From positions 43,693 to 107,692 of the forward strand of contig JAFZTS010000026.1 in NCBI GenBank assembly GCA_017618715.1: a stretch of 64,000 nucleotides of DNA, in the 5' to 3' direction. The stretch is from Bacteroidales bacterium. Its GTDB lineage: Bacteria > Bacteroidota > Bacteroidia > Bacteroidales > UBA3663. Shown here piece after piece: positions 29,701 to 37,594 of the stretch. The notes beneath the pieces are model-generated. The model saw only the letters and a program-made list of their open reading frames with translations. It did not search any database and was not told the DNA's origin. Numbering within the stretch: position 1 is the stretch's first letter; each line of letters opens with the position of its first letter. Made by a program: the position numbers and the translations under genes.

Positions 29701-30707
29701 ATCAGGCTTCAGGCACTGGCATCGGCCTTGCTCTGGTGCGTTCGTTGGTCGATTTGCACGAAGGCACCATTTCCGTCGAGAGCCGCGAAGGTGAGGGCAG
29801 CCGTTTCGTCTTTTCCCTTTCCACCGACAACACTTATCCCAATGCCTTGCACAAGGAGGATGTCGCCATCAAAATTGCGGAACGAGGGAATGAGGACGAG
29901 ACAATGGCTGATGAATTGTCCGACGAAACTACCGATAACCAACAACCCACACTTCTCATCGTTGAAGACAATACTGATATACGTCAATATATCACTGACT
30001 CGTTCGGCGACGACTTCCAGATCCTACAGGCAGAAAATGGCGAGGAGGGTGTGACCATGGCTTTAGAGCATATCCCCGATGTCATCGTCAGCGACATCAT
30101 GATGCCCCACATGAATGGTATTGAGCTCACTCAACGTCTCAAGGATGACATACGTACTAGTCACATCCCCATCATCCTTCTTACGGCCAAGGTTACCGAT
30201 GCCGACAAGGAGGAGGGCTACGACAGCGGTGCAGATTCCTACCTTACCAAACCGTTCACAGCCAAGCTGCTTGCTTCGCGTATCCAGAACCTGCTTACCG
30301 CACGCCGCCGACTGGCCGAACATTTTGCCCACGGTGAGCCGCTGGTTTCGCAGGCGGAAGCACCTGCTTTGAGCCGCCTCGACCAGCAGTTCTTCGAACG
30401 TCTGGACAAACTCATCGAGGACAACATCATGCAGGAGGATCTTGACATGGCTTTCGTCTCCGATCGTATGGCTATGAGTCACAGCACATTCTACCGCAAA
30501 GTGAAGGCTCTCACAGGCATGACGGCCAAGGAGTATGTGCGAAAACGTCGCCTACGTTATTGCTACGGTCTGCTGCAAAGTGGCGAATACAACGTTTCCC
30601 AGGCTGCCATGATGACGGGCTTCAATCAGATGGCGCATTTCCGCGAGACGTTCAAACGCGAATTCGGTATCCTCCCCTCCGAAGTTTTCAAGAAGAAGTC
30701 CAATTGA
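26712..30707 (+). CDS. Hybrid two-component system regulator (HTCS) of the pectin locus
   Basis: A 1331-residue one-protein sensor and activator. The order is signal peptide, about 14 periplasmic Reg_prop blades (to about 690), Y_Y_Y domain (about 695-770), one membrane helix (WWAFLVYALALAAFVIWMM, about 775-795), histidine kinase dimerisation domain with H828 (VTHELRTPL), HATPase domain (NNLLSNAVKYT, ADTGHGIAPD, GTGIGLALV), receiver domain with D1128 (VSDIMMPHMNG) and C-terminal AraC helix-turn-helix (FYRKVKALTGMTAKEYVRKRRLR). It senses an oligosaccharide in the periplasm and activates the nearby susC operon and lyases. Coupled to PL11 by ATGA overlap. Confidence 0.96.
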   Translation: MICKLASLLMTSLLVVGTAWPKSYTASRHVSMADGLANDGVLEMTIDGMGYVWVATEAGVSRIAGNTCTSLRWPDGSGPIGQRVAALYWHESSGQMMIGTELGLVLYRLSTGEISILDANDGMVMSSVEDIARASDDEVWLVYGRGDVQRLNVEKRTFVSLPLVHPLQNRCLLDDGQGRLYIGHSQHGLSMVSLTGGITRHFEQESQGQGLPGNNVRCIYLDDRQRVWVGTDGGLALFNPASGTFTRVTLDADDYDDNVYDIVQMRDGTLWVATDMGGIKVVNPDTYVAYSALPIADTDDGIRVKVSSLNTRSLVQDEYGNIWVGNHSTGVDFISAERSQFDLLDYLDHERLHRPVYAMTPDTNRGFWMASDDELVLWFDGKVQGCWSGQNQMRRRHSLPRCMMTDSSGRVWMGIDDEGVICFSRATGRFERVAIEPEGADVHSFYEDPQHRIWIGGEFGVYLYQQGTVLPCPTITHALNAPVTGFLPIDQHRLLLTTLGDRAYIFDQDSDTCLPICKDRRLLPSKINQAIRDLDGRTIWLATDEGLTCITDITSSIGITTYGRQQGLSDSHVLALQQDADGRIWMSTYTGITCFDKRTGQCYNYSQTDIRGVRGFAPGAALVSNDGIICFGSASGVCCFDPRRVVGSTPVSDVQIVSCEAYHPKGMQTEILPLTPDRKGQVHTSYRQNTLHISFTVRNFAQAEHVEYSYMMQGMDDKWYDIAGDDDVVFRGLRPGHYVFVLRAKLRSQDWDEARLTQLAITITPPLWRTWWAFLVYALALAAFVIWMMSSYKRRLALQNSLEFEKRESLQKQELNEERLRFFTNVTHELRTPLTLILGPIDDLMNDTSLPPTAHRRVAMLQKSAGRLRDLINEILEFRKTETQNRRLTVARGDIGQFVREICLNYKELNRNPKVQFSYNIEPDLPRIYFDSEVITTILNNLLSNAVKYTEQGSITVDVNADDEGQLHITVADTGHGIAPDALPHIFKRYYQAEGSHQASGTGIGLALVRSLVDLHEGTISVESREGEGSRFVFSLSTDNTYPNALHKEDVAIKIAERGNEDETMADELSDETTDNQQPTLLIVEDNTDIRQYITDSFGDDFQILQAENGEEGVTMALEHIPDVIVSDIMMPHMNGIELTQRLKDDIRTSHIPIILLTAKVTDADKEEGYDSGADSYLTKPFTAKLLASRIQNLLTARRRLAEHFAHGEPLVSQAEAPALSRLDQQFFERLDKLIEDNIMQEDLDMAFVSDRMAMSHSTFYRKVKALTGMTAKEYVRKRRLRYCYGLLQSGEYNVSQAAMMTGFNQMAHFRETFKREFGILPSEVFKKKSN

Positions 30708-30717
30708 TAATTGTTAA

Positions 30718-32193
30718 TTGAATTTGAAACCCCTCTTGTCCATCCTTCTGGCAATGTTTGCCCTTGGCCAAGGTCTTGCCCTCGACGTGCGTGACTTCGG
30801 TGCTCTGGGCGACGGGCGACACATCGACTCACCAGCCATCAATGCGGCCATCGACAAGGCAGCTGCGGGCGTTGACGGTGGCGTGGTGGTGCTACCACGT
30901 GGCACCTACCTCTGCTATTCCATCCATCTTCGTTCGGGCATCACCCTGCGTCTTGAGCAAGGAGCGGTTATCAAGGCTGCACCCGTCACCGAAACCGACG
31001 GCTACGATGAGGCCGAGCCCAACGATTCGCACTATCAGGACTTCGGGCACAGCCATTGGCACAACTCGCTCCTATGGGGTGAGGGGTTGCATGGCCTTGT
31101 GCTTGAAGGAGAAGGACTCATCGACGGCACCGACGTATTGATGCGCGAAGTGCCACGACGCGGTTATAGTGGTATGCCACAAGCCAACAAGGCTCTAGCT
31201 TTGCGTGAATGCCAACACGTCACAATCCGTGGTCTTAGGTTCCTTCGATGCGGTCATTTCGCCATGTTGCTCACCGGCGTCGATGACTTGCTAATTGAGG
31301 ACGTTGTCTGTGACACCAATCGCGATGCTATCGATATCGATTGCTGCGAGCGCGTCACGGTACGTCGTTGTCGCGTCAATTCACTCTGCGACGATGCCAT
31401 CGTACTGAAATGCTCTTATGCCTTGGGTCGCCCCAAGCCCACCGAACATGTTCTCGTCGAGGATTGCGCAGTCAGTGGATATGATGTGGGCACTTTGCTC
31501 GATGGCACATGCACAACACTGGTCGATAAGGCACCCGATGGCGACGGTCCTACGGGTCGTATCAAGTTGGGCACCGAGTCGAATGGCGGGTTCCGGCACA
31601 TCCGCATACGGCGTTGCACATTCACCCATTGCCGTGGATTGGCGCTCGAAACGGTGGATGGCGCGGCGATGGAGGACATTGATGTGAGTGACCTCACGAT
31701 GCACGACATCTGCAATTCGCCCATCTATATCCGTTTGGGTGATCGAATGCGTGCTCCCGAAGGCTTCCACCGCTCCACCGTTCGGGACATTCGAATCCGA
31801 CATATTTCGGTCACCGATGCAGATTGTCGTTATGCTTGTCTGATTGCGGGAGTAGAAGGTCAGCCTGTGCGCGATGTGCGTATCGAGCATCTCAGCGTGC
31901 AGTTCCGTGGAGGCTTGACGATGGACGATTATCAAGAACAGCGTGGAGTAAATCCTTTCTTCATCCCTGCGGCGCGTAAACCCACAGAGTTGGGTGAGGC
32001 CAACTATCCTGAACCATCGGCTCACGGCATCCAGCCTGCTTGGGGGGTCAGCATCAGTCATGCCGAAAACATCCATCTGAGCAATATCCATCTCGAGACG
32101 ATTGTCCCCGACGAGCGTCCTTGGCTTCATCAGAACGATACACACCGCATTTCCATGAAGCGCGTTTGGGTGAATAAGGAAAAACAATTCTGA
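30718..32193 (+). CDS. GH28 polygalacturonase/pectin hydrolase, probable TTG start
   Basis: About 491 residues of right-handed beta-helix. The N-terminus after the signal sequence (LDVRDFGALGDGRHIDSPAINAAI) is typical of GH28. The catalytic acidic region is present as NRDAIDID (201-208) and D225/D226 in CDDAIVLKC. GH28 enzymes hydrolyse galacturonan or the rhamnose/galacturonate linkages of RG-I. A complete signal peptide exists only if translation starts at TTG 30718, 11 bp after the regulator's stop. The first ATG (30753) would leave a truncated signal. It closes the plus-strand part of the locus. Confidence 0.9.
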   Translation: MNLKPLLSILLAMFALGQGLALDVRDFGALGDGRHIDSPAINAAIDKAAAGVDGGVVVLPRGTYLCYSIHLRSGITLRLEQGAVIKAAPVTETDGYDEAEPNDSHYQDFGHSHWHNSLLWGEGLHGLVLEGEGLIDGTDVLMREVPRRGYSGMPQANKALALRECQHVTIRGLRFLRCGHFAMLLTGVDDLLIEDVVCDTNRDAIDIDCCERVTVRRCRVNSLCDDAIVLKCSYALGRPKPTEHVLVEDCAVSGYDVGTLLDGTCTTLVDKAPDGDGPTGRIKLGTESNGGFRHIRIRRCTFTHCRGLALETVDGAAMEDIDVSDLTMHDICNSPIYIRLGDRMRAPEGFHRSTVRDIRIRHISVTDADCRYACLIAGVEGQPVRDVRIEHLSVQFRGGLTMDDYQEQRGVNPFFIPAARKPTELGEANYPEPSAHGIQPAWGVSISHAENIHLSNIHLETIVPDERPWLHQNDTHRISMKRVWVNKEKQF

Positions 32194-32209
32194 TTATTGG
32201 AAAAGAAGC

Positions 32210-32254
32210 AAAAAAACAGCATGTCCTCCAGCGAGCGTTGGAGGACATGCTGTT
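32210..32254 (-). terminator. Strong rho-independent terminator
   Basis: A perfect 16-bp stem (aacagcatgtcctcca and its complement, arms 32215-32230 and 32239-32254) with an 8-nt loop is followed on the reverse strand by a run of seven T residues. It ends transcription of the 46-residue gene and the esterase, and separates them from the convergent GH28 gene. Confidence 0.92.
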
Positions 32255-32269
32255 ATCGGTGCAAGTGAT

Positions 32270-32410
32270 TTACTGCGAGTGGCGATTCATTTGCTTTGGA
32301 GCTGCTTTGTTGCCCTTGGTTGAAGCAGCACCGGCATTCTTGCCGCCCTTGCCTTTGGGACTGTTCTGTGCTCCCTTGTTGAGGAAGTTCTGCCAGGAAT
32401 TGTCTTTCAT
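32270..32410 (-). CDS. Small basic protein, 46 residues, unknown
   Basis: The reverse strand has ATG at 32410 and TAA at 32270-32272, encoding MKDNSWQNFLNKGAQNS followed by a Gly/Lys/Asn/Ala-rich basic tail. There is no signal peptide or membrane segment. The composition suggests an RNA- or DNA-binding peptide or a disordered protein. It lies 39 bp after the esterase gene and 16 bp before a very strong terminator, which supports a real transcribed unit. I do not recognise the family. Confidence 0.6.
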   Translation of the reverse strand: MKDNSWQNFLNKGAQNSPKGKGGKNAGAASTKGNKAAPKQMNRHSQ

Positions 32411-32449
32411 AAGCGTTACGGTATTTTTGTGGGTTTTACATATTGTTTT

Positions 32450-33313
32450 TTATTCGAACAGGGTGCGGAGCCATTGGCCGAGTTCGCCGACGTATTGCGG
32501 TTTGTAGGGGAAGTTGTCGCGCCAGCACCAGCCATGACCGCCCGACGGATAGAGGTGCATGGAGGCGGGGACGCCGTGGGCGACGAGGGCGTTGTAGTAG
32601 AGGATGCTGTTGCGCACGGGTACCAGGTCGTCGTCGCTGCTGGCGAGGATGAAGGCAGGGGGAGTGTCGGAGGTCACCTGCTGATCGTTGCTGTAACGTT
32701 GGAGGAGCTGGGGCGAGGGGTTGTCGCCGAGCAGGAAGTGGCTCGACCAGTAGTGGGTGCAGGCAGGATCAAGCGTGATGACGGGATAGAAGAGTATCTG
32801 GAAGTCGGGACGTTCGGCAGGCGTGCGATAGTGGGTGGCAGCGGTGGAAGCGAGGTGTCCGCCTGCCGAGCAGCCCTGCACGCCAAGCTTTCGGATGTTC
32901 CACTCGTCGGCGTGTCCGCGCATGATGCGCATGGCCTGCTGCACATCTTCGAGCGGGACCTGGGGATGAGCGTTGGGCAAACGGTATTTGAGCACGGCAT
33001 AGACGATGCCCTGCTCGACGTACCATGCTGCGGGCAGATGTCCCTCGTGGCCATACCATACGCCGCTGTAGCCGCCACCGGGGATGGCGAGCACGGCAAG
33101 GCCGCATGGATGCTCGGGCAGATAGACGGAGATGTCGGGATCGGAGGGATGTTCGTAGTGGGTGCCGAAGTCTTTTTCGGGTTCGGTTTCACCGTTGTCG
33201 GTGGGTGCGCCATCGGGCCAAAGCTTGATGACGAGGTCGGGATGCCACGTCTGGCCCTGGAGGGCGAATGCCATACTTAGGGCTATGGCGAGGGTTGGGA
33301 AAAGGCGGTGCAT
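32450..33313 (-). CDS. Secreted alpha/beta-hydrolase, carbohydrate-esterase-like
   Basis: A 287-residue protein with a signal peptide (MHRLFPTLAIALSMAFALQG). Oxyanion motif IPGGGYS (about 77-83), nucleophile S149 in GCSAGG, Asp in SSDDDLVP (227-229) and His260 in SGGHGW form the triad of BD-FAE/acetyl-xylan-esterase-like enzymes. Beside a pectin locus it may remove acetyl or other acyl groups from pectic or hemicellulosic polymers. The start codon lies at the edge of a 7-bp repeat, and a TATCTTTG box is found at 33341-33348. Substrate inferred. Confidence 0.85.
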   Translation of the reverse strand: MHRLFPTLAIALSMAFALQGQTWHPDLVIKLWPDGAPTDNGETEPEKDFGTHYEHPSDPDISVYLPEHPCGLAVLAIPGGGYSGVWYGHEGHLPAAWYVEQGIVYAVLKYRLPNAHPQVPLEDVQQAMRIMRGHADEWNIRKLGVQGCSAGGHLASTAATHYRTPAERPDFQILFYPVITLDPACTHYWSSHFLLGDNPSPQLLQRYSNDQQVTSDTPPAFILASSDDDLVPVRNSILYYNALVAHGVPASMHLYPSGGHGWCWRDNFPYKPQYVGELGQWLRTLFE

Positions 33314-33338
33314 GGGTTATGGGTTATGGGTTTGAGGG
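33312..33338 (+). repeat. ATGGGTT heptamer repeat / potential G-quadruplex at esterase start
   Basis: Three ATGGGTT heptamers and a TGAGGG tail give four G3 runs with loops of 4, 4 and 5 nt on the plus strand, a canonical quadruplex pattern. It overlaps the reverse-strand esterase start codon and fills its short leader, between the -7 box and the ATG. Confidence 0.8.
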
Positions 33339-33340
33339 TA

Positions 33341-33348
33341 CAAAGATA
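33341..33348 (-). promoter_or_regulatory. -7 box (TATCTTTG) of the esterase gene
   Basis: On the reverse strand TATCTTTG lies 27 bp before the esterase ATG. No matching TTTG is found 20 bp upstream, so this is a half-supported promoter. Confidence 0.5.
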
Positions 33349-33430
33349 GCAAGAATTTTGATTGGATGGCATCGACTTGTCCTAAAAAAAGCTAAATCGG
33401 GCAAATATTCGTTCGGTGACGGTCGATTTT

Positions 33431-33462
33431 TTTGTATTTCACAGAAAAAGTCCATACCTTTG
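33431..33462 (+). promoter_or_regulatory. Bacteroidota-type promoter for the beta-helix gene
   Basis: TTTG (33431-33434), exactly 20 bp, then TACCTTTG (33455-33462) match the consensus. Transcription should start about 18 bp before the ATG at 33487, which rules out the longer upstream reading of that frame. Confidence 0.78.
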
Positions 33463-33486
33463 CCCCGTTTTTTGAAGAGAACCATC

Positions 33487-35700
33487 ATGACACGAACACT
33501 TCTTCGCCTTATAATCCTTGCAGCTGCCTTTTCGGGCGCAAGCGGCATCTTTGGCAACCGGGCAACTGCTTCGCCGTCGGACACCATCCGCTATACGCAG
33601 GCATACATCTACGAAACCGTGGCCGACCTGGCTTCGAGTACGAACCTGAAGAAAGGCGACGTGGCCATCACCAAGGGCTTCTACGAGGCGGGCGACGGCG
33701 GCGGCAGCACCTTCAGCATCAAGGGACGACTCGACGCCTCGCTGCTCGTCTATGACGATAGGCACAACGTGGAGGGTTTCGCCTACGACCTGACGTGGCG
33801 CGGACAGGTGGGCGACCACCAGACGGCCTATCTTGATACGGCTACGCTGATCAGGTTGGCCAATAGTGAAGCCGAACTTTACGCTGACCTCGTGGTGCCC
33901 GCCAACCGCGAGATCAGCTTCCTGCAACTGGGCGCTCGACGCAAGACAGCCGATGCGCACACGGACAACATGCCCTACATGGTAAAGTGGATGGCATTCC
34001 TTGACCGACATGCCACGACCTACGACCTGATGCTCCCTGCCGGTGCCTACGCCTTTTCGCCCACTTTGCTGGTGCGCAAGGGCACCGCGTTTTCGGCTTT
34101 GGGCATCAGCATTCGCGGCACGAAGATGCAGATGAACGCCTCGGGTGCCCGCATCCTGCCCTACCGCAGGTCGCAACCCTACTTGTTCCGATTGGGTTGG
34201 CTCGACCAGGACAAGGCCATCTTCATGCGCTGCTGCAAGCTGTGCGACCTGGGATTCGCGACAGGCACCGAGTCGATGAACAACGTGGGCTTTGTCCCCG
34301 AACATGGACGCGGCATCATCGACCACACGTATCGCTACGTCACGCGTGCCGCCCTTTGGCTCGACTGCTGCCCCTACGGCCAGTTCGACGGGCTGTACTT
34401 CCAGCACGTGAAGGGCACGTGCATGTTGCTGCGCCGATGCTACGAGAGTCATTTCGGCTATACCAACGTGCGGAACTGCGGCAGGATTGACGCCACGGGC
34501 AAGGCTGCTCCGCTCTTCCTCTTCGACCCGCCCGGAGCGAGCGACGTTTCGGCCTGCTACTTCTATTACTTCAATTTCGAGGCATGTTGCGGCACGTTCT
34601 TCTACGGCAAGCCGGGCAAGATGAACTTCACGCATTGCGAATTTGGAGACATCCAGGTGGAGGGTTCCTGCCCGAAGCAGAGCGGCACGGAGGTCATCAA
34701 GGGCGCTTCGTCGAGCATGAGATATGACAGCGACGAGGGCTACACCCCGCCGAAGGGTGGAGGACGACTTTACAAATGGTTCATTTTCGGGGGCAGTATA
34801 GGTTTCCATGACATCACTGTCCACTCGGTGTCGGTCTCCAATTTCGGCAACGGCTTGAAGCGTTTCCGCACCTACCGGAGGAACAGCGAGGGCAACATCG
34901 AGGACATGGACGGCAACATCGTCACGAGCGGCTACGTGGAGGAGAACGACCAGATTTTTGCTGTGGATGCCGAGGGACATAAGATTACGGATTATTACCG
35001 CTACTATGCCATTGTCGGCGTGGGTGACGATGGAACGGCCTTGCCCAAGACGGCGACCGTCATAAACCTGCATTCGGTCTATCTCCAGCGACAAGGCGGC
35101 TTGAGCAAGGCCGTCGGCCCCTGGGTAGTCTATGCCAAAGGTCGCGGGGCCTACCATAGCATCGCCGTGCAGCAAACCTGGGGGCGCGGTGAATACCCCT
35201 TCTACCTCGAAGGGGCGCCTCCCATCAAATGCGCCAAGCAGGAGCTGAACGTGCCGCGTGCCGTAAGCGCCGTGGATTTGATCAAGTCGAGCGAAAAAAA
35301 CAAGACGTGGATCTACACCAAGGAGGGTGCCGCCACGCCCTACGGAATGACCGTGCACAGGAAGGACCTGACGCAGTCGTTGATCTTCACGGCGAAGCCC
35401 GGGGTGCGCTATGGTGCGCGCGTCTTTGTGCCCCAAATGGTCTATGATGCCCTCCCTACCGACAGCCAGGGACGCAAAGTGTTCACCTGGGCCACCAACA
35501 AGACGGCTCACGTCTATATCGGCAAGGACAAACCGGTGCTGAGCGACAAGTCGCAGTACGTGGTTCCCAAGAGCGGATGGACCTACATCCAGTTCCCCGA
35601 CTTCAAGCTTGCTTCGCCCCAATCGATCTATTGGAAAGGACATGCCGCACACGATTCGTTCATGCGCGGCATCTATGTGGATTATATTTATGAGTTTTGA
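33487..35700 (+). CDS. Secreted right-handed beta-helix protein, unknown function
   Basis: A 737-residue protein from the ATG at 33487, with a signal peptide (MTRTLLRLIILAAAFSGASG). After it, DLASSTNLKKGDVAITKGFYEAGDGGGSTF resembles the head of pectate-lyase-3/tailspike-type beta-helix proteins. The middle has many short turns with Cys and aromatic residues (CCKLCDLGF, CCPYGQFDGLYFQHVKG, CYFYYFNFEACCGTFFYG). The C-terminal ~150 residues look like a separate beta-sandwich. It is unusually cysteine-rich for an exported Bacteroidota protein. It could be a polysaccharide lyase or hydrolase, or an adhesin; no catalytic motif is certain. Single gene with its own promoter, convergent with the barrel gene at 35738. 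Confidence 0.72.
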   Translation: MTRTLLRLIILAAAFSGASGIFGNRATASPSDTIRYTQAYIYETVADLASSTNLKKGDVAITKGFYEAGDGGGSTFSIKGRLDASLLVYDDRHNVEGFAYDLTWRGQVGDHQTAYLDTATLIRLANSEAELYADLVVPANREISFLQLGARRKTADAHTDNMPYMVKWMAFLDRHATTYDLMLPAGAYAFSPTLLVRKGTAFSALGISIRGTKMQMNASGARILPYRRSQPYLFRLGWLDQDKAIFMRCCKLCDLGFATGTESMNNVGFVPEHGRGIIDHTYRYVTRAALWLDCCPYGQFDGLYFQHVKGTCMLLRRCYESHFGYTNVRNCGRIDATGKAAPLFLFDPPGASDVSACYFYYFNFEACCGTFFYGKPGKMNFTHCEFGDIQVEGSCPKQSGTEVIKGASSSMRYDSDEGYTPPKGGGRLYKWFIFGGSIGFHDITVHSVSVSNFGNGLKRFRTYRRNSEGNIEDMDGNIVTSGYVEENDQIFAVDAEGHKITDYYRYYAIVGVGDDGTALPKTATVINLHSVYLQRQGGLSKAVGPWVVYAKGRGAYHSIAVQQTWGRGEYPFYLEGAPPIKCAKQELNVPRAVSAVDLIKSSEKNKTWIYTKEGAATPYGMTVHRKDLTQSLIFTAKPGVRYGARVFVPQMVYDALPTDSQGRKVFTWATNKTAHVYIGKDKPVLSDKSQYVVPKSGWTYIQFPDFKLASPQSIYWKGHAAHDSFMRGIYVDYIYEF

Positions 35701-35737
35701 AGGCCGCCAAGGATGGCTGCCGATGAGGACGAAGGAA

Positions 35738-37477
35738 TCAGAAGCTCCACTGGGCGGTGGCGATGACGGCGCTGAGGTCGCTGTGGAACATGTCGTGCCA
35801 GTGGAGGCCGAGGGAGCGATTGGAACCGAACCGCTTAGTGACCTCAAGTCCGCCATAGAAGGGCTTGTCGTCGTAATTGCTCACACGGTAGGGCATGTCC
35901 TTTGAATACCAGATCCAACGTGCACCGATGAGCCATTGCCCGGGCAGGGTGAGCTTGGAGGCAAGCCGCGCGTCATGCCAGGTAGTGCGTCGGGAATCGG
36001 GGATTGCAGTGTTCTTAATGGAGTAGAGGTTGTAGCCTGCCGTGAGTGAAAGGTTTCCGACCTTGTAATAGATGGAAGCATCGGCCTTGTAGTAGCGGTC
36101 ATCGTTGCTGGTGGTGTACCAGCTGCCGTTGGCCTTGGCGGTGAAGTTGCGCTGCGTGTAGCCGTAAGCGAACTTGAACTGATTGACGCGTGTCTCCTCA
36201 AGGTCGGCTTCGCCTCCGATGAACTGGCCGGCAGTGTTGGGCCATAGTTCGATGAACACGTCGAGGGCGCTGGGGTTGGTGAATTTGCGAAAATAGCCGA
36301 GTTGGAACTGATGGCGTGGGTGTGGGGTAAACACGGTGCTCAGTTGGAACATGTTGCGCGTAGAGTTCTTCGACCATCCGCCAGAATAGCCGTTTTGTTT
36401 GTAGTGGTAGAACAATACACGGTCGCCGATGGTGAAGAGCAGAGGGCCTCGCCTGTAGTTGAACAGCAGATAGACATCGTGGTGAAAAATGTGATATTCG
36501 CTCTCTTCGTCGAAGGTGAGGCCTGCCTCGTTGTGCTGATTGATGGCATAGTCCTGGATATTGTAGCCTGCTTCGAAGCCAGCCATCATCTTCAGCCCTT
36601 TGATTGACGGAATGGGGGTGTTGAGTTCGAGCAGCCAGGCGGGCAGGTCATAGCTGTTGCGGATGATGCGGTGTTCGTTGTCACGGATGGCGAATTGCTC
36701 CAAAGGATTGTTCTCACGGGTATAGGTAAGCATGGTGAGCAGCTCGGTACCCAGCTGGTTGAAGGTGTGGAACCACCTTGTGCGGACGAGGAACATCTCT
36801 TCGCGCAGGTTTTTGCGGAGGTTTTCGGAGGGTGTGTTGGTGTTTTTGTAACTCTGGTTGACGTATGAGCGAATAACATCGCGATCGGTCAGCCAGTTTG
36901 TCATTTCGGCATGGAGGTACTGTTGGTCGCGGTAGATGCCCTTGAGGTCGGTGCGGTTGAACTGGGCGTTGACGAATACTTCGGTGTCGTCGTCACCGTA
37001 ACGGATGTTGGCCGTACCGCTCAACTGATGGTCGGTGGCATATTGAAGGACGGTATAGCCATGTGCGCCATCTTCTGTTTCGCGCAAGTTGATGTCGATG
37101 ACGCAACCTTCGCCCGTGCGACCTTTGGCGACACCGGAGTTGTCGCAGATCTGTATCTTCTGGATGATGCTGGCCTTGATTTGTGACATGAGCAGGCGGC
37201 TGTCACCCGAGATGGCCACATTGTCGAGGCGCAGCTGGTAGCTGCCCAACAGGTTGTCGTAGCCGCCGATGAGCAGTTCAGGATACATCTGGAGGATGCC
37301 CATCAGGGTTTCGTCGCCCTGCAGGTCGAGCCGACCGGGATAGATGATGGTTCGGTCGCTAAGAATCTCGATGGCAGGCTGTTGTCGTTCCCCTTGATCA
37401 CGTCCGGGAGAAGGTTGTGCCGCAAGGTTGAACAGCAATGGACAGAGTGAACAAATAAGTGTGATAGCTTTTTTCAT
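35738..37477 (-). CDS. TonB-receptor-like outer-membrane barrel protein
   Basis: About 579 residues from the ATG at 37477 (an ATG at 37486 adds three). The signal peptide ends NLAAQ. A short plug-like domain follows (IIYPGRLDLQGDETLMGILQMYPEL.., QLRLDNVAISGDSRLLMSQIKASIIQKIQI, GCVIDINLRE), then a barrel rich in aromatic strands ending SAVIATAQWSF. The plug is reduced, and the carboxypeptidase-like domain and TonB box of SusC-type receptors are missing. No SusD partner is nearby. It probably transports or binds a small ligand; unknown. A promoter is seen at 37505-37536. Confidence 0.78.
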   Translation of the reverse strand: MKKAITLICSLCPLLFNLAAQPSPGRDQGERQQPAIEILSDRTIIYPGRLDLQGDETLMGILQMYPELLIGGYDNLLGSYQLRLDNVAISGDSRLLMSQIKASIIQKIQICDNSGVAKGRTGEGCVIDINLRETEDGAHGYTVLQYATDHQLSGTANIRYGDDDTEVFVNAQFNRTDLKGIYRDQQYLHAEMTNWLTDRDVIRSYVNQSYKNTNTPSENLRKNLREEMFLVRTRWFHTFNQLGTELLTMLTYTRENNPLEQFAIRDNEHRIIRNSYDLPAWLLELNTPIPSIKGLKMMAGFEAGYNIQDYAINQHNEAGLTFDEESEYHIFHHDVYLLFNYRRGPLLFTIGDRVLFYHYKQNGYSGGWSKNSTRNMFQLSTVFTPHPRHQFQLGYFRKFTNPSALDVFIELWPNTAGQFIGGEADLEETRVNQFKFAYGYTQRNFTAKANGSWYTTSNDDRYYKADASIYYKVGNLSLTAGYNLYSIKNTAIPDSRRTTWHDARLASKLTLPGQWLIGARWIWYSKDMPYRVSNYDDKPFYGGLEVTKRFGSNRSLGLHWHDMFHSDLSAVIATAQWSF

Positions 37478-37504
37478 GATGTGCATTTTTTTGTTTTACG
37501 GGTG

Positions 37505-37536
37505 CAAATATAAGAAGTTATGGAGAAAAATGCAAG
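37505..37536 (-). promoter_or_regulatory. Bacteroidota-type promoter for the barrel gene
   Basis: On the reverse strand CTTG (37533-37536), a 20-bp spacer and TATATTTG (37505-37512) match the consensus with one mismatch in the -33 box. It lies 27 bp upstream of the start codon. Confidence 0.65.
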
Positions 37537-37594
37537 AAAAAGTGTAAAAATATGGTTTATGAGTGTGTTTTGATGCAAAAGTTCCACGAAAAGC

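Noticed and set aside
33439..35856. An 805-codon open frame on the reverse strand, antisense to the beta-helix gene
   Set aside because: It mirrors the whole plus-strand gene, has no recognisable domain and no promoter. The plus-strand gene has a signal peptide, a perfect promoter and sensible composition. Long antisense frames are common here because of codon bias.
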